DNA of 64,000 bases from Humulus lupulus (Eukaryota; Streptophyta; Magnoliopsida; Rosales; Cannabaceae), in NCBI RefSeq assembly GCF_963169125.1, contig NC_084795.1, forward strand, positions 95,042,911 through 95,106,910, written 5' to 3'. Made by a program: the position numbers and the translations under genes. Within the stretch, counting starts at the first letter, position 1; every line of letters starts with the position of its first letter. Under the pieces are notes generated by a model that was not told where the DNA came from, did no database searches, and was given only the letters and a program-made list of their open reading frames with translations. This document shows, piece by piece, positions 63,280 to 64,000 of this stretch.

Positions 63280-64000
63280 CTAGAACACACCACATTTGAA
63301 CATAGAAACAGAGATCACTATTATCATGGTTGCAATAATAAAATTAACAAAGAGAACATTAATGATGAATCACTGATCAGTGATGAAAAAGCAGCAGTGT
63401 TCTTCTTCCTCAAACTGATAATAAAATTTATCAGTTTTCGGCTATTGGATAAAATCCTCACATGTTTCAAGAACCCAATAAACAACCGAGTAACTCAACC
63501 ACCCACAATTTCCATTAAATTAAGCCAAAAATTTAAATAAATAAAGGAAAGGAATAGCCAGATGAAAGAAAAGAAAGAAAAAGTAAAAATTTGACCTTCT
63601 CAATCTGCTCCTTGAGTGAAAGCAGAGGCCCATGAACAAACCCTGAAAGTATTACTCACACTTGATCTTCTTCTTCTAGTACAAGCTAACAACCACGCTT
63701 GGTTTTTCACTCATTTCCTTCTGAATTTCTTTGTTTCCAGTAGCTTGAGTTGAAGAGCTCCCCGTTGATGGGGTGTGGCCATGGAAGTCGAAGATCAAGC
63801 ACAGATGAAGGAGAATGTCACCCTCTCAAAGATTAGGTTTGGGTGTTTCAGAGTTGAGGAAGAAGAACTGGGTTTGGAATGAGATGGGAAATGAGGAGGT
63901 TTTTTCACTTTTGGAAAAAAGACTGAAACTATTCTAAAGTTAGATAAAAAAAAAATAATGTGTTTTATTTGAGCGGGCTTTCCACAGATGTCGCCTTTTT
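63280..64000. other. Right part of element B, no gene assigned
   Basis: A possible short exon at about 63596-63640 reads HGPLLSLKEQIEKV on the minus strand, but the family is not recognised. 63700-63900 is richer in G and C than its surroundings and could be a gene's leader or promoter region. No CACTA right terminus is seen. Confidence 0.35.

Overview
This is plant nuclear DNA, almost certainly from a eudicot. It is AT-rich, and its recognisable coding matter consists of Ty3/gypsy and Ty1/copia retrotransposons, LINE remnants, CACTA (En/Spm) DNA transposons and short exon pieces of plant nuclear genes that still have GT-AG splice sites. I see no intact host gene, no rRNA or tRNA gene, and nothing bacterial or organellar. 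The species cannot be fixed from the sequence alone.

Layout. 1-156 is the right terminus of a CACTA element. 244-2262 is a minus-strand gypsy solo LTR. 2263-2698 is probably a short foreign LTR. 2699-7947 is a plus-strand chromovirus-type gypsy element (PR-RT-RH-IN-chromodomain, then PPT and 3' LTR) that has lost its 5' end. 7948-14768 is the 5' part of a different gypsy element on the minus strand: protease, gag, a tRNA-iMet-type primer-binding site and a 4.2-kb LTR. 14769-25069 is a plus-strand copia element whose 5' LTR is incomplete and carries a solo gypsy LTR (15837-17732, target duplication GACTG). 25190-26870 is a LINE relic on the minus strand, followed by an LTR-like piece. 27784-30477 and 39664-40857 are the two sides of a minus-strand copia element. 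CACTA element A lies between them. 40858-49082 is a second gypsy internal region. Its gag zinc-knuckle codons are split by a solo LTR, and that LTR is split by another solo LTR of about 4 kb (target duplication GTGTG). 49083-50429 is one more minus-strand gypsy LTR, cut by a small CACTA (50430). 51108-52902 is a further LTR, and 53079 to the window end is CACTA element B.

The most interesting content is in CACTA elements A and B. Each starts with the terminus CACTACAAGAAAAAATG and carries pieces of many unrelated nuclear genes. A holds pieces of DPH5, CCT8, AP-1 gamma adaptin, acetoacetyl-CoA thiolase, a C2-domain protein and HMG-CoA reductase, plus a copia RT and a resistance-gene-like LRR piece. 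B holds pieces of DPH5, delta-COP (in two separated pieces), a VTT/TVP38-type membrane protein and a run of lysyl-tRNA synthetase exons. Introns are retained, so the capture was from DNA rather than mRNA. All the host exons assigned to families except the LRR piece lie on the minus strand, reading toward the CACTA terminus. One exon in B is an in-frame fusion of delta-COP and LysRS. A and B share a terminus and the DPH5 piece, so they descend from one gene-carrying ancestor that then gained different cargo.

The retroelement genes carry stops, many of them changes such as CAG to TAG and CGA to TGA. This fits decay of methylated, silenced DNA. Family names come from reading translations by eye. 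No database search was run.
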